A stretch of DNA of 64,000 nucleotides from the NCBI GenBank assembly GCA_047967505.1, contig CM106540.1. One strand, 5' to 3'. This DNA comes from Dipteris shenzhenensis (lineage: Eukaryota; Polypodiophyta; Polypodiopsida; Gleicheniales). The position numbers and the translations under genes are program-made. The stretch's first letter is position 1. Each line of letters opens with the position of its first letter. The notes below the pieces were generated by a model. That model saw nothing but the letters and a program-made list of their open reading frames with translations. It was not told the DNA's origin and searched no databases. Shown one piece after another: positions 45,250-57,500 of the stretch.

Positions 45250-45740
45250 AATATGTCAAACACACACCCTAGGCACAAGTTGTTGCAACTCAATTCTCCA
45301 AGTGTCTCTCTCTCTCTTTGAAGGGGTGGCTACCATGAGAAAGGCATGGATATTGATCTAATTCACACAACAATCATTACGTAAGCACTTGTGATGTTCT
45401 ACTATCACAATGAGTCATGACGTGTACATGGAAAAACCAACGAATATGATTTAAGTAATTGAGACATCTAGGTCCAATCGTAATGTATGACGTTAACACT
45501 CAACAGTCATTACAAAAACAAATGCGAAAAAATCAAGAAATAAAATTGAGATCTACACACATGCTAACATGAATTTTAAGATAATTATAACGTGGACCCA
45601 AAATCAATAGCGCGCCTCATACAAATTACTCCAACAAATCCTATTAGGCTATTGAAGAAGGATAGGCTATAAAAGACAAAGAGAAAAACATATAACAACA
45701 ATCACAATGTAATGAACCAAGATGATCTAGATCAACATTG
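45250..45740. other. Spacer, no gene seen
   Basis: AT-rich; no coding similarity. Confidence 0.4.
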
Positions 45741-45759
45741 TGTGTGATCACACATCTTG

Positions 45760-46330
45760 AGCTCATTCGGAAGGTCATCGTCGAGATGAATTTAGTTGGT
45801 TAAAGCAAGCCATCATTGAGACAATAATCGGCTCTATTGACACATACATACAATATATATGAATATATGGTAGTAGACCAAAGCAAGGTGAATCCAACCG
45901 GTCGAAGCGAGCCATCACCCGGCCTTGATCATAATACTACCTAATAGAACGCCACTCGAGGCGAGATGAATCCAACCGGCCGAAGCGAGTCATCATCCGG
46001 CCCCAAGTGATAAACATCACACATTCAAACACATCTAAGCATGCATAAATAAGCATCATACATATTCCTCTCTCAATTGGGATGAGGTGAATCCAGCCAA
46101 CCAAAGCGAGCCATCACCCGGCATTAATCCTGATACTACTAGAACATCACGTGAGGCAAGATGAATCCAATCAAGCAAAGCAAGTCATCATCCAGCCCCA
46201 AGTGAAACACATCATGCAATCACACACATAGAAGCAAGCAAGCACAATCATATGACATATTTCTCTCTCTTTTCTCTCAACTAAGGCAAGGTGAATCCAG
46301 CTGGATGAAGCGAGCCATCACCCGACTGTA
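45760..46330. repeat. Tandem 'GAATCCA.CC..C..AAGCGAG.CATCA' repeats
   Basis: Six copies of a ~38-bp phrase near 45787, 45888, 45966, 46086, 46160 and 46288. They alternate between 'ggtgaatcca...gccatcacccggc' and 'agatgaatcca...gtcatcatccggcccc', so the higher-order unit is about 200 bp. Spacers carry repeated 'acacatc' words. Confidence 0.65.
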
Positions 46331-46469
46331 ACTGAGCACAATAGCGAGGTTAGAATCTCACCAAAATCCTATAGGAGAGCGGAAAACAGAAAAGATGGGA
46401 AAAACTACAAAAAATTCCAATGAATTTCAGTGAACTGTAGAAAAAAATGACGCGAGCCTTTTATAGAAT

Positions 46470-46830
46470 CCGATTCGACATACCAGCCGGTATGTCCACA
46501 CACTGGTCAATTTTCATGGCCAATGCATGCGTGCCACGCATTTAGTCCATGCACACTAGTCAGTGTCACACTACACTGATCGGTATTTTCTCAAGTATAC
46601 CGGTCGGTGTGGTGATTCACTATCCAATTTGTTGTATACCGATCAGTGTGGTCATTCACTAACCGGTTTATTTGCATCGACTAGTAAATCCCAACACTGG
46701 TTGGTATTTTGGAAAAATACTAGTCGGTGTTGGGATTTACTGGTCGATGCAAAAAAATCGGCTATATACCAATCGATATATAGCCGGTCAACCGGTGCAC
46801 GTTGACCGGTTGTAAAAAGTGTGTTTTTTG
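46470..46830. repeat. Cluster of CCGGT hairpins, one with a 39-bp stem
   Basis: 46671-46709 pairs with 46714-46752 along all 39 bases if G-T wobbles are allowed (34 Watson-Crick, 5 wobble). Neighbouring hairpins: ACACTGATCGGTAT with TATACCGGTCGGTGT near 46570-46609, and GGCTATATACC/GATATATAGCC near 46761-46789. CCGGT recurs throughout, as in the cluster at 31030-31175. Confidence 0.7.
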
Positions 46831-46899
46831 CATTTTGAATGTTCACACACGTTTTTAATTCGAAAAACACGTTCTTTTCTCAAAAAAAACATACGAAAA

Positions 46900-47690
46900 A
46901 AATCCCAGTGGGAGGTTGTTCCAATGGTATTTCAGTCACTTGTGTATAATAGTCATACTATTGATGTGGCACTAGATCCCCTGGTGGCTCATGGACTGGC
47001 ATGGTGTCGATGGGTGGTTCTGGTGCTGATGTAGCCTCAGGCTCTAGTGCCAATCTTACCTTAGGCTCTGGTGCCAATCTTGCCTTAAGCTGTGGTTGCT
47101 ACTGTTGGAGATATTTTGGTTGCAGTCGTGCATCGAGCTATAGCATCTCGTGGGGCAATTCCTCAATTCTGACCTCCAAAATAGGCATTTCTTCTGAGGT
47201 ATTTGCATTTGCCAATGTGATAGTAGGAGAAGTTGGTGACAGCTCCCATACTGGTGAGAAGGGAATGTCCAACTCCTCAATTGGTTTTGGTGATTGGGGT
47301 AGAGTCATTTCTCGTTCCTATAGCTCTTTTTTTATGATTATAGCCAATAAGTGTGGAATTTTACATTTTTGGCCTGATGAATCATCTAGTTTTTTTGTGA
47401 ACAAGATGACTAAGTGCTGGATCCAATCTTGCTTTAGTTTTCTACTCAGCAAAATAAATGTGCAAGGTGGGAGGGACCTATTCTTGCCGCACTTAACCCC
47501 CAGGATTGTGGATAGGAATTGTGCTACTTCCTTGAGGCGAGGGTTAAGGATGGAGCGAAGTAATATGCCGTCCCTATGGATCAGTGTGCCCTTGGTGAGG
47601 AGAGGCTATATTTCGAGAAATTTAGCATCGGCAGGCCGTGTAGGGTATTTGCCAGGATTAGTTTTAGCCAACACGGTGGTTGGTTTGCAC
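46900..47690 (-). pseudogene. Degenerate minus-strand coding region, family unknown
   Basis: The minus strand reads as plausible protein over about 230 codons with few stops: TKGTLIHRDGILLRSILNPR, LKEVAQFLSTILGVKCGKN, LDDSSGQKCKIPHLLAIIIK, LAPEPKVRLALEPEATSAPE. The charged and Pro/Glu-rich composition looks more like protein than the opposite plus-strand frame (47001-47693), which is Ser/Gly-rich. No domain recognised. It may be the downstream part of the gag-bearing element at 47979-48619. Confidence 0.3.
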
Positions 47691-47935
47691 TAGGATGTTA
47701 ACATCCACCAGCACGATGGTTTGCTTCTATTATTACAAGATAAATGGATTTGTAGGATGTGTGGATTCATTATGGGAAACCAACACGATGGTTGTTGGGA
47801 TATACTAAAAACAAGCATGGGATTTACCGTTTGAGATTTACAAAAACAATTTAATAAAACCAGCACAATGGTTGTTTGGGATATACTAAAAAGAAGCAGT
47901 CTCAAATGAAAATTCCATTTTGTAGGACAAGTGGA
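47690..47935. repeat. Dispersed AACCA..CA.GATGGTTG repeats
   Basis: 'accagcacgatggtt', 'accaacacgatggttgttgggatatacta' and 'accagcacaatggttgtttgggatatactaaaaa' recur. Related copies lie at 27190-27320 and 51840-52300. Confidence 0.5.
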
Positions 47936-47978
47936 CATATTGTTTCCTTTCTCTTTCTAATTCATTTTCCAGTAAAAA

Positions 47979-48619
47979 CTATGTTAGGAAGGCTTTTTCA
48001 AACTCAGTCCAATAACTAGGAATTCTATCATTTTCCCTGAGGCTCATCCACCATTTATAGGCTTTATTTCCAAGGGAAAGACTTGCTTCCATGAGTTGAT
48101 TTTCAAGAGGAGTATTCTTGAGTCGATGGAAGTCTTGCCACTTTTGCAAGAATTCATTAATCACATCTTTATTACGATCCTTTTCTTCCCCATTGAAAAT
48201 TGGCAATTTTAAGTCCTTAAGGATATTACAGGTTTCTCTAAGTCGAGAGGTGGACCTCTCAACTTGATTAGGAGTAATCGGTGATTTTTCTGTAATAGTT
48301 ACCGATTGAGAATCAACTAACTTAGATATAGCTTCAACTAGGGTTTTCATGTATCACGGATAACTCCTAGCTGTGTTTCTATATTTTGCGTTTGAGTTTC
48401 AAGTTTAGTGAATTCAGTATACGGAATTCCATAATCACTGTAGTCTATGTCCTCCATTTTCACATTATCCTCTTGAGTTTCAATTTGTATCTCCTCATGT
48501 GTTTCCTCTCCAACTATCACTTTTCCTTTCCTAGACCTTTCCTCGGCCTCTTTAACCATATCATCCCTTTTTGGAGTTGTCATTTTAAAGATGTGTATTT
48601 TCCAGAAATTATAAAGCAA
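47979..48619 (-). pseudogene. Gypsy-type gag capsid fragment with a frameshift
   Basis: Two minus-strand frames overlap by ATGA at 48347-48350. The upstream frame (from 48619) is acidic and helical (MTTPKRDDMVKEAEERSRKG at 48583). The downstream frame has LKLPIFNGEEKDRNKDVINE, FLQKWQDFHRLK, LGNKAYKWWMSL, and YWTEFEKAFLT. The W..F pattern with a KWW box fits the retrotransposon gag (capsid) domain. It ends in TAA with no zinc knuckle, protease or RT after it. Confidence 0.65.
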
Positions 48620-49690
48620 AGCGCTTTATGTCAGAGAGAAAAATATGATGCCCACTTCTGTGGTATTTGTTCAATGGTCTTGAATTCGTCTTCACACTTT
48701 CTTTGATCCTCGACTTCTCTCTTTCTTTCAATTCACAATCCTTTCGATCCCACTGGTTCCGTTTCCCTCGATCTTGAACTTCAGAATCCCGCTTTCTTTA
48801 TTTTGATTATGACAAGGTTCAAGAGATTGGAGAAAGGGGGGAAGAGGATCTTAGAAGCTTGGGAGAAAGAGGGGGTGGACAAAAAAAAAATTTTGGACCT
48901 TGGGGAAGAGGGGTAGAAAAGGTATTCATTAGGTGGCTTTTCTCCAAGGTTACAAACCTTTGTATAACGTGGCTTTTCTTAATGCCTAGAAACCATGGCT
49001 CTGCAATGACCTTTTTGTGTAAGTTTGTGATGATAAAAATTTGTAGGCTATAGCTATGAAATGAACATGGACTAGGATTGGATTTGTTCCTTCTTCCAAA
49101 TAGCCAAGCTATCCCTCCGTCTCACAGCATTGTTACACTCTCTCTTCATCCTCGTGACCCCCGTCCTCTTTCCAGAATGTTGCTTATCGATGTTAGTTAT
49201 CTGAAAATTTGATGTAGTTTTGAGGCATGGCAAAGCTTACGCTAGGTAAGAATGATCATGATGAATTTAGACGTGATGGCCTCCCAGCAATAGTAGCCGC
49301 TTTTGCAATTTTCCAATAAGAGCATTTGCCGTCTGTGCTGGCTCGCTGTCTATGTGCTTTCTAAGCTTGGATTTTATTCACTATTGCATCAAACGTGACT
49401 GCATACTTGGTAGAAAAGCTCGACTAGAACCCAATTCAATCATTTGGTAGTTCATTGTCCATATGCTGGAGCACAATCCAAGCACTGAAAACCTAAGAAT
49501 CTTTTCAATCCAATACTAGTGCATGAAGGTTTGAATCGAACGAGTGTTGCTATCTCCAATTGGAGGATAAGCTCTGTGAGGCAGCGTTCATTTCATTCAC
49601 TTCAATCACAAAGGTGCAAATCTTGTTCCCTTGCCTCAAACAAAGCTTCCACTCAGCATCTTGAATTCCACAGACTCCTCAAGTCATTGT
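48620..49690 (-). other. Probable leader of the minus-strand gag remnant
   Basis: Non-coding stretch between the gag start and a primer-binding-like site. Contains a CT-rich tract (48700-48790) and an A-run near 48881. Confidence 0.35.
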
Positions 49691-49691
49691 C

Positions 49692-49704
49692 TTGCTCTGA
49701 TACC
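49692..49704 (-). other. Primer-binding-site-like sequence
   Basis: The minus strand reads TTGGTATCAGAGC, complementary to initiator Met-tRNA. An LTR would begin at about 49705 on the plus strand, but I found no second LTR copy. Confidence 0.5.
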
Positions 49705-51320
49705 AACGATACGAGACCTCATGCATAGAGGGATTCTTTTGCAATTACCTCCCAACCACAGATCCATAAGCTCCTCTGATACCTCTCATGAACTCCCTTC
49801 AGTTCCTTTCCTCATCCACTTTCCATGTGGAGCTCTCCTTCTAGAATCCTCCCCCTTGCTCTACACTTGCCACTTGGCCTCCAACTTTGGTGCTACATGT
49901 CCCACAAGGGACTCCTCTCTTTATAGCTCTCTCTATGACTCCTTATGCACCACCTCATAAATACCTAGGCCTAGGCATCATCCGAGACCCAAGCCCTTTA
50001 GGCCCTTTTAATGCAAGTGCTGCCAACCTGCCTTATACCATGGTCACACGGTATTATAGTTGACGTAACACACATGACCTCATTTTGGGATTTGAGGATC
50101 TGTATTTGGATGTTCATGACCTTTTCTTTACCTTCTATTGACTTTTTGGTCATTTTTTGCTTGGGTGTAGCCATTTTTGGTGAGGTTCATGGCATTTTTT
50201 GTATATAGGTATCTTGCATGACCCATAACTTAGACATTGCTCAATAAAATTCGGAAAACTTTGTCTTCAAGTTGTAGTACACATTCCAAACTTGAACATG
50301 AAACCAAAAAATTATAGAATAAGGATTTGGAATGATACTATTAAAGCATTAAAAGTACTATGTTGCATGTACCATGCATCCTGAAGACTATAGGATATAG
50401 CAATTTATTCAAAAACATCAAAATTTTATTATGTACATATATGCAACCAAGTAATGATGCAAAACTGCACTACATGAGATTCTCCTCAACCCAAGGACAC
50501 ACCTAAATAGGCATGGATTAACCATCCTCCAATGTTGTGCTAAAGTAATGCACACCCATTTGAGGGCATGCTCCAAAACTTTTTTTGATTTGTTGAAAAC
50601 CAAAACGGATTAAAAATTTGGAATCCAAACTAGTGGGACTACTACATGGTGGGCTTAAAACATTGATAGTTATTGGTACTCGTATCTAGCTTTACCCTAA
50701 AATGGTATCTAGATTCACCCTAAAATGAAAGAAGTTAAAAATATGCAATTTGTGCATGTGCAAAGATCTTTCAATAAATCCAACACTATTTACAATTTTG
50801 AATTGTTTCTTTTTCCATGCACTTGCTTGCTATATGGCGCATAAGCATGCCAAAGGTCATTGCATTTCATAATACGTAGCATGAAACTCAATAGTGTGCC
50901 CTTTGGCCTTTTTTTTTTTTGAAGCATTTGAGACCACATTGCACTTGTTTGGGATATCCAATTCTGCTGACGTGTATCGCTGAAGGGGGAAACCGACAGC
51001 AGCTAAACATTTTGCTACTCCCATGAATTTTAAATTTTCACACCTCTTGCCCATCAAATCTTGGAAGCCCTGCAACATGCCCCTACCCTGCAACCCGCAC
51101 AAACCTTGATGTGACCTTGTGCCATATTTGGATTGGCATTGTCGTCTTTTGGGTAAGTGGTCTTCTATTCTTTGCTCACCTCACATGCTAGCATTTTCGT
51201 CTTTCACTGATCGTCACCAGCATGGCTTGCAAGAGAAGTAGATAGAGGCTGCGAGATAGGAAAGCTGAAAAATCTTGGTCAAGGAAAAGGAAATAGATTG
51301 TGGGTCAAGGAAACAAATAG
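49705..51320. other. Possible LTR remnant, then spacer without a gene
   Basis: 49705-50000 may be the 5' LTR belonging to the primer site. The rest is AT-rich. A minus-strand frame at 50857-51102 (81 codons, basic tract KKKKAK) has no recognised domain. Confidence 0.35.
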
Positions 51321-51338
51321 CACGGTTTTGAAACGGCA

Positions 51339-51850
51339 ATGGAAGACAATTTTGCAACGTTTGTGAAGGGAGAAACAACAAGAAGAAAGAAGACTCCTTG
51401 CAGAGTAGCAGTAGCACAAAGCAGTTATTGCAGATGCATGCATTTGATCATTTCCTTCAGAGTGAAGAACATGAGCTATGATGTCACGATTGGTGGTAGC
51501 ATTCGAGGATGCAACATCAAGCCATTCAACTGAATACTAGTCTCGAGTCTTCACAAGCTTTAGCCTGCACCCTAAAGTTCATAGAGTGACAACCCTACCA
51601 ACACCTCGAGAGATGCACGTAGAGCAAAAGCAATGCCCGATCATACCAATCCTAGTAGTCTATGGGCTTCAACAACATGCAAGAAAAGGAGAGACCAACT
51701 AAGTGCAGAAGTCATTACAATAGTGGTGAAGTTTTGGCATGAAAATACAAGAGCTTCTCCAAATAACAAGGGCATTTGTAGAAAGTGGATGGGATGCAAT
51801 ATGTTTGATGAGCACATCGTACATATGCTTGATACATTGCAGGTCAGTGG
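51339..51850 (+). pseudogene. Fragment of an unrecognised, probably transposon-derived gene
   Basis: The best stretch is QLSAEVITIVVKFWHENTRA and SPNNKGICRKWMG, then HIVHMLDTLQ (51690-51850), a hydrophobic/charged pattern that looks like true protein. The preceding frame (51339-51533) is basic. I cannot name the family. Confidence 0.25.
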
Positions 51851-52310
51851 TTGCCTAAACCATCCCGGTGGTTGTTTGTGGTTGAGCATTGGGATACTTT
51901 ACTTGTTTCATTTCTTGATACAATGTGGGTCAATGGTTGCCTAAACTAGACCGGTAGTTGTTTGTGATTGAGCTTTTGGATAGTTTGCTAGGCTGGCTTG
52001 GACTTAATGTGAGTGTCCTAAACCAGCCCGGTGGTTGGAATATCATGCAACCATGGTTGGCTCAGAACCAAGTTGGCTTGGACTTAATGTGATTGTCCTC
52101 AACGAACTCGTTGGTTGGAACATCATGCAACCATGCAGCTCAAATACCAATTATGTGATTGTCCTGAACCAGTGTCATTGCACAGAAAGTAACAGCAATA
52201 TATTTTGCAACAGAACATCAATATGTTGATTTTTTACTAAACCATCTCCATGGTTGGAATGCCATGCAATCGTGGCTGGGGTTCAGCTCAAACACTAGTG
52301 TGGTTGAATA
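51840..52310. repeat. Repeated CCTAAACCAGCCCGGTGGTTG phrases
   Basis: Copies near 51853, 51941, 52016, 52089, 52162, 52238 and 52325 share 'gtcctaaacca', 'cggtggttg' and 'aatatcatgcaaccatgg'. AACCATGGTTG is a perfect palindrome. Related to 27190-27320 and 47690-47935. Confidence 0.5.
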
Positions 52311-52523
52311 GACATTAGTCATTGACCAGCTCAATGGTTGAAATTATTGTGTTTCTTAGTACTTAGATTAGTTAAATTTAATTTCCTACTGTTTGGTTCA
52401 TATACCACTTAATTTCTAGAGTGGGATGGATTGGACTTAACAGAAAATCTCTTTAACTATTGTCAAATTTCAATCACCTGACTGTGATCACAAATCCATA
52501 GGTGACCACAAATCCTAAACGAA

Positions 52524-52528
52524 TTAAT
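52524..52528. repeat. Outer copia target duplication, left
   Basis: TTAAT, identical to 63975-63979. Confidence 0.8.
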
Positions 52529-52932
52529 TGTTAGATATCAATGCTCCACTCTCGTGTAACTATGCGGGAACCAAATAACTCTACTTGTGAGCCCTCCATA
52601 TGAGGAGAAGGCATTTGAGTAGCTAGGTTATCTAATAGGTCCTGGTTTGGACACCAGATGGGGGCCAAGTGTGGCCTGATGGCTGGATGGCTTCAGATAG
52701 AGTTGGCACATTGCCAACTAGGCTACATGCAAGTGCGGGAAGGCATCCCATGACTGACCGCACTGAGGGTAGATGGAGCATTTCTCGAGGCAGCCCAGTC
52801 TCGGGTTGCGGGGCCTATTTGGGGATCCAGATGATCTCGGATGGCTCTGGGCCGAACGGAGACCATAGGTTAGTTGCTCTATTCTGCACCACCATTCTAA
52901 CAAGTGGTTGGTGGCCTATTTTGGGACCCACC
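52529..52932 (+). repeat. Outer copia 5' LTR, first part
   Basis: 404 bp aligning with the first part of the 3' LTR (63263 on). It has a small insertion ('atttggggatccagatgatctcgga' region, near 52815-52840) that the 3' LTR lacks. The last five bases CCACC are the young copia's target. Confidence 0.85.
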
Positions 52933-53113
52933 TGTGGGGGTTAAAGGTCACTGTGCCTTAACCCCAGTTATGTACAATACTCAAACACATATATAAATGA
53001 ATGAAAAAGAAGATTAGGGTGGTTCTGCACCCACCAAAACTTGTGTGGCTCTCTGTCTCTCTCTCTCGCTCTCTCTCCTTCTTCCGTTCTTGCTTCCGTT
53101 GAGAGCACTCTCA
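52933..53113 (+). repeat. 5' LTR of the young copia
   Basis: 181 bp, TG...CA. Contains a TATATAAA-like box (ACACATATATAAATG) and a CT-rich stretch near its end. Confidence 0.93.
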
Positions 53114-53115
53114 AC

Positions 53116-53127
53116 TGGTATCAGAGC
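53116..53127 (+). other. Primer-binding site of the young copia
   Basis: TGGTATCAGAGC, initiator Met-tRNA type, two bases after the LTR. Confidence 0.9.
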
Positions 53128-54526
53128 CCGAGTGATCTAGCTGAGCGTGCGTGAATGCTGGAAGCTCAGCAGCTCTGTGGGAGGAAGGAGAAGCTTTGTG
53201 GGTGACTTTACTTGCATCCGAGTGTGCAGAGACCTTGGAGGAACCTTTGAAAAAGTCACTTTGGCTTTACGAAGTGTTTTTGAGAGCCTGTTAAGAGCTT
53301 TCAAAGAAAAAGTCGTTTTTTGAGCTTTTCCCTGTTCCGTTCGATGACAGAGACTCCGTATTGACTTGTGGAGGCAACTATTGCTTGCTTTTGGTGTCCA
53401 CATTACTTCAGGAGCTTGGAAACACCTTCATTCTTGAATCTGAGATCATTTTAGTGGATTTCTGACTCACTGTGTCAATTCCTGCGTTTTTTGCCCGGGT
53501 GTTGGAACTCAAGTTTGGAGCAACCATTTGCAGATCTGTCAGTTCCGGTGGACTCAGGAGGTCCTAAAACTTCTATGTTGCTCATCATTCGCACTCCGGT
53601 GGAGTTTACAGATAGCTCTGTTTCCAAAAACGTTTTTCAGTCCGTGTGTTGGACCCAGTGATTGAGGCCACGGTTTCCAAAACCGTCTGTCCCATTGCGT
53701 TCCGGATGCCCAAAAACCCCTACCTGTCAGTCCTTGCGCGATTCGGTGGAGGATTTTCAGAGTTATAAATCTCTGTGTATTCGATTTCGTCTCTCTGTTA
53801 TGCATTTTTCATTCTAAGGTTTTGAAACCTTAGATTTATGCCACATGGCAGTGGATAAGTGTTGACTCCCATTTCTCACTCATCGGTTGGGATTTTGGAG
53901 TTCTGGCAGAAGAGAGATATTTGCACATTTTCTTGCTGAGTCCGATTATGCAATGGCGCCCATGTTTTGAAGCATCTCAGGTTCTATTTTCAGTAGCGCT
54001 CATTACCGTGGGACTATGATTTCTTGAGCATACCTTATGCAGATCACTCTGGTTGCAGTTTGAGCAGTGTGCGCTCATTCGTGGTATGCATTGGGTTGCA
54101 GTGGATGATTTATAGGCGATTTGGATGCATTGCGGTCCTTGTTGGATGCACTGATAGGCCCAAATTGCCTTGTGGGATGCTATTTTTTATGGATGCTTTG
54201 CACATGGATGCTATTTTAAGCTGAGGGACAGCTTTGAAACATTGCAGGTGATGCACTGATAGTGCTATGCTCTCTTGGATGAGACATTATTGATGCATAT
54301 GCCAGTGGACAGTGTTTATGCTTGAGTCATGTGGCACTTATTGGCATTTTCTTTTGGGCCAGATTTGCTCATATGGATGCATAGTATATGCACATGAGTC
54401 AGATGCTTTGAGCTTTGAATTTTGGTGATATTTCACTCTATTGTGGCATACACATTTGGGTGCACCCGGTATTTGGTGTGATTCTCTCTTGCAGGCACTC
54501 ATTTGGGATTTTGCTTTATTTGCATC
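53128..54526 (+). other. Leader of the young copia
   Basis: 1.4 kb non-coding; stops in all frames. A frame open before the ATG starts at 54503 without an ATG. Confidence 0.6.
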
Positions 54527-57500
54527 ATGGCATCCTCTTCCATGCCTGAAAAGGAGTTTTTTAGCATTAAAAAGTTTGATGGGACAAACTTTTCTTTGTG
54601 GAAAGAACAGATAAGGGATGTGCTTATTCAAAAGAAGCAGATTAAACCCTTGGCAGGGATTGAAGCTAAGCCTGCAAATATGTCTGAGGATGATTGGAAC
54701 GAGTTGGATGCATTAGCAAAGTCTACTATTAGACTTCATCTTGCAGAGTCAGTTTATTTCACAGTAGTAAATGAGCAGACTACGGAAGATTTGTGGAAGA
54801 AACTGTGTGCTACTTATGAAAAGGAAACTGCCTCTAATAAAGTTTACCTCATGAAGAGGTTGTTTGAGCTACAGATGAAGGAAGGGGTCTCCATTGCTTC
54901 TCACTTGAATGAATTCAATATTATTTTCAGCCAGCTTCAGGCTCAGAAAATGAATTTTGATGCGGAGACTAAGGCAATATTTCTCTTATGTTCATTGCCA
55001 TCCTCGTGGGATACCTTCCGTACAGCTGTCAGTAACTCTGCACCTGGTGGAGTACTGAAATTTGATGATGTTGTGGGTAGCTTGTTGGCCGAGGAGATTA
55101 GACGGAAGTCTATGGATGGCAACAAGCAGGATGCAGCCTTAAATGTGCAAAGGGGTAGATCACAGTTCAGGGGGAAGTCCCAAGAAAGAGGGAAGTCTCG
55201 TAGCAAATCCAGGGCACGGAACATTGAGTGTTACCACTGTGGCAAGAAGGGCCATATGAAAAAGGATTGCTACAAGCTAAAAAGAGAGCAAAGGGATAAG
55301 AAAAAGAATGCAAATTGGGGTGCAAATCAAAAGGAAGAGAGTCCAAGGGAGGACAAAGGAAAAGTGAAGATCGAGGAGATCAATGCAGTCACACCTGATA
55401 GTGACAATGATGTTCTCTTCATGTCTAGTTTATCTGCAGAGTTGCTTACCACTTCAGATGATGCATATTCCCAGGATTGGATTTTGGATTCTGGTGCTTC
55501 ATTCCATGTTACTCCCCATAGGGAATGGTTCTCCACTTATGATAGTGGAAAGACAGGTTGTGTGCATCTTGGAAATGACTATGCATGTGACATAGTGGGA
55601 GCAGGTGACATAAAGTTTTCTTTTGCAAATGGGTCTGCATTTGTTTTGAAACATGTGAGACATGTGCCTAAGTTGACCAAGAGTCTTATTTCAGTGGGTC
55701 AGCTAGATGATGCTGGTTTTCACACCACTTTTGGCTTTCAAAGTTGGAAAATTCAAAAGGGCTCTATGCTTTTGGCTAGGGGTGCCAAGTGTGGGACTTT
55801 GTATCCCTTACATGTATCAGGGGTATTTGATCATGTTGTTGCAATAACCGAGCAGCCAAGCACTTCTTTGTGGCATTGCAGGTTGGGGCACATGAGCCAG
55901 AATGGAATGAAACTCTTATGCCGTTTGGGTTATGTACCGCATTTGAGTTTCTCTGATTTTGAATTTTGCGAGCATTGTCTTTATGGGAAGCAGACTAAAT
56001 CAGCCCATAAAAGAAAAGGAAAGAAAGAGTTTGAAATGCTTGATTTGGTGCATTCAGACGTATGTGGTCCCATGCCTACACGGTCATTAGGCGGGGCTGA
56101 ATACTATGTGACATTCATTGATGATGCAACTAGGAAAGTGTGGGCTTATGCTATAGCTCGGAAGAGTGATGTGTTCCAGGTATTTCAGAAATGGCTGGCC
56201 TTGGTTGAGAATCAGTCAAGTAGAACGCTTAAATGCCTACGGACTGACAATGGAGGAGAGTATCTCTCTCATGACTTTCAGCATTTCTGTGATACACGTG
56301 GGATTAAGAGGGAGCTCACATCCCCTCGTACTCCAGAGCAAAATCCAGTTGCAGAAAAGATGAACCGTACCATTCAAGAAAGGTTGCAATGCATGCTTTC
56401 CAATGCAAGTCTTTCTGGTGGTTTTTGGGCTGAGGCAATGAAGACTGCAGTGCATGTGATCAATAGATCACCTAGTAAGAGTTTGGATGGTGGTATTCCT
56501 GAAGAGGCATGGAGTGGCAAGAAGCCCTCTTACTCTCATTTGCGTATATTTGGGTGTGAGGCATATGCACATGTGCCAAAAGAGCTTCGAAAGAAGCTAG
56601 ATCCTAAGTCTAGGAAATGCATCTTTCTGGATTATGGTGAAAGTGGAGAGATGGGCTATCGTCTCTGGGATCCAGAAGCAAAGAAGATCATACGCAGCCA
56701 TGATGTGGTCTTCAATGAGAAGAAGATGCATAAGGCACCCATGAGGGATGTGGAAATGAGGAGAATCACTTTTTAGGATGTGAATCCACCTGCATATGTT
56801 GATAGACAGCAAGTTGTCCATGCACCAAATGTGCAAGAAATGGTACAACCAAGTACTCCCACTGGTATACAATCAAGGGTAGATGATGGATCATCTATTG
56901 GTGGAAATGATGAGCCAAATGTGGCTGATATGCAGGTGGGACAGCAAGCTGAAATGCCCTTGAGAAGATCATCTAGAGTGTCTAGACCGCCTGATAGGTT
57001 TGTTCCAGGGGTAGACTATGTGATGCTTACTGATTGCGGGGAGCCTTCTTGCTACAAAGAGGCTATGATGCGTGAGGATCAACGCAAGTGGGAGTATGCT
57101 ATGCAATCAGAGATGAGTTCACTTATGAAGAATAAGACTTGGGACTTGGTTTCTTTGCCACATGGAAAGAAAGCATTGCCATGTAAATGGGTCTACAAAA
57201 TGAAGGTCACAGGTGATGATGTGCCTAGGTACAAGGCCCGTTTGGTTGCTAAAGGGTTCAAGCAAGAGAAGGGTGTGGACTTTGATGAGATATTCTCTCC
57301 GGTTGTGAAGATGACCACACTTAGATGCATGCTTGGACTAGTGGCATTAGAGGATATGGAGCTTATGCAGATGGATGTCAAGACAGCTTTCTTGCATGGG
57401 GATTTGCATGAGGAAATTTACATGGTGCAGCCGGAAGGCTTTGAAGAATAGGGCAAAGAGCATTTAGTTTGCAAGCTGAAGAAGAGTCTCTATGGTCTTA

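Noticed and set aside
47001-47693. 230-residue plus-strand protein
   Set aside because: Ser/Gly/Cys-biased composition; the opposite strand reads as better protein and the frame starts without context.
49519-49960. Plus-strand frames of 69-109 residues
   Set aside because: Overlap a primer-binding site and probable LTR of a minus-strand element; no domain.
52669-52944. 91-residue plus-strand frame in the outer copia LTR
   Set aside because: Lies in LTR sequence and runs across the young copia junction; no domain.
56774-57451. U-to-C RNA editing restoring the copia stops
   Set aside because: Such editing is known from plant organelles, not from nuclear transposon transcripts.
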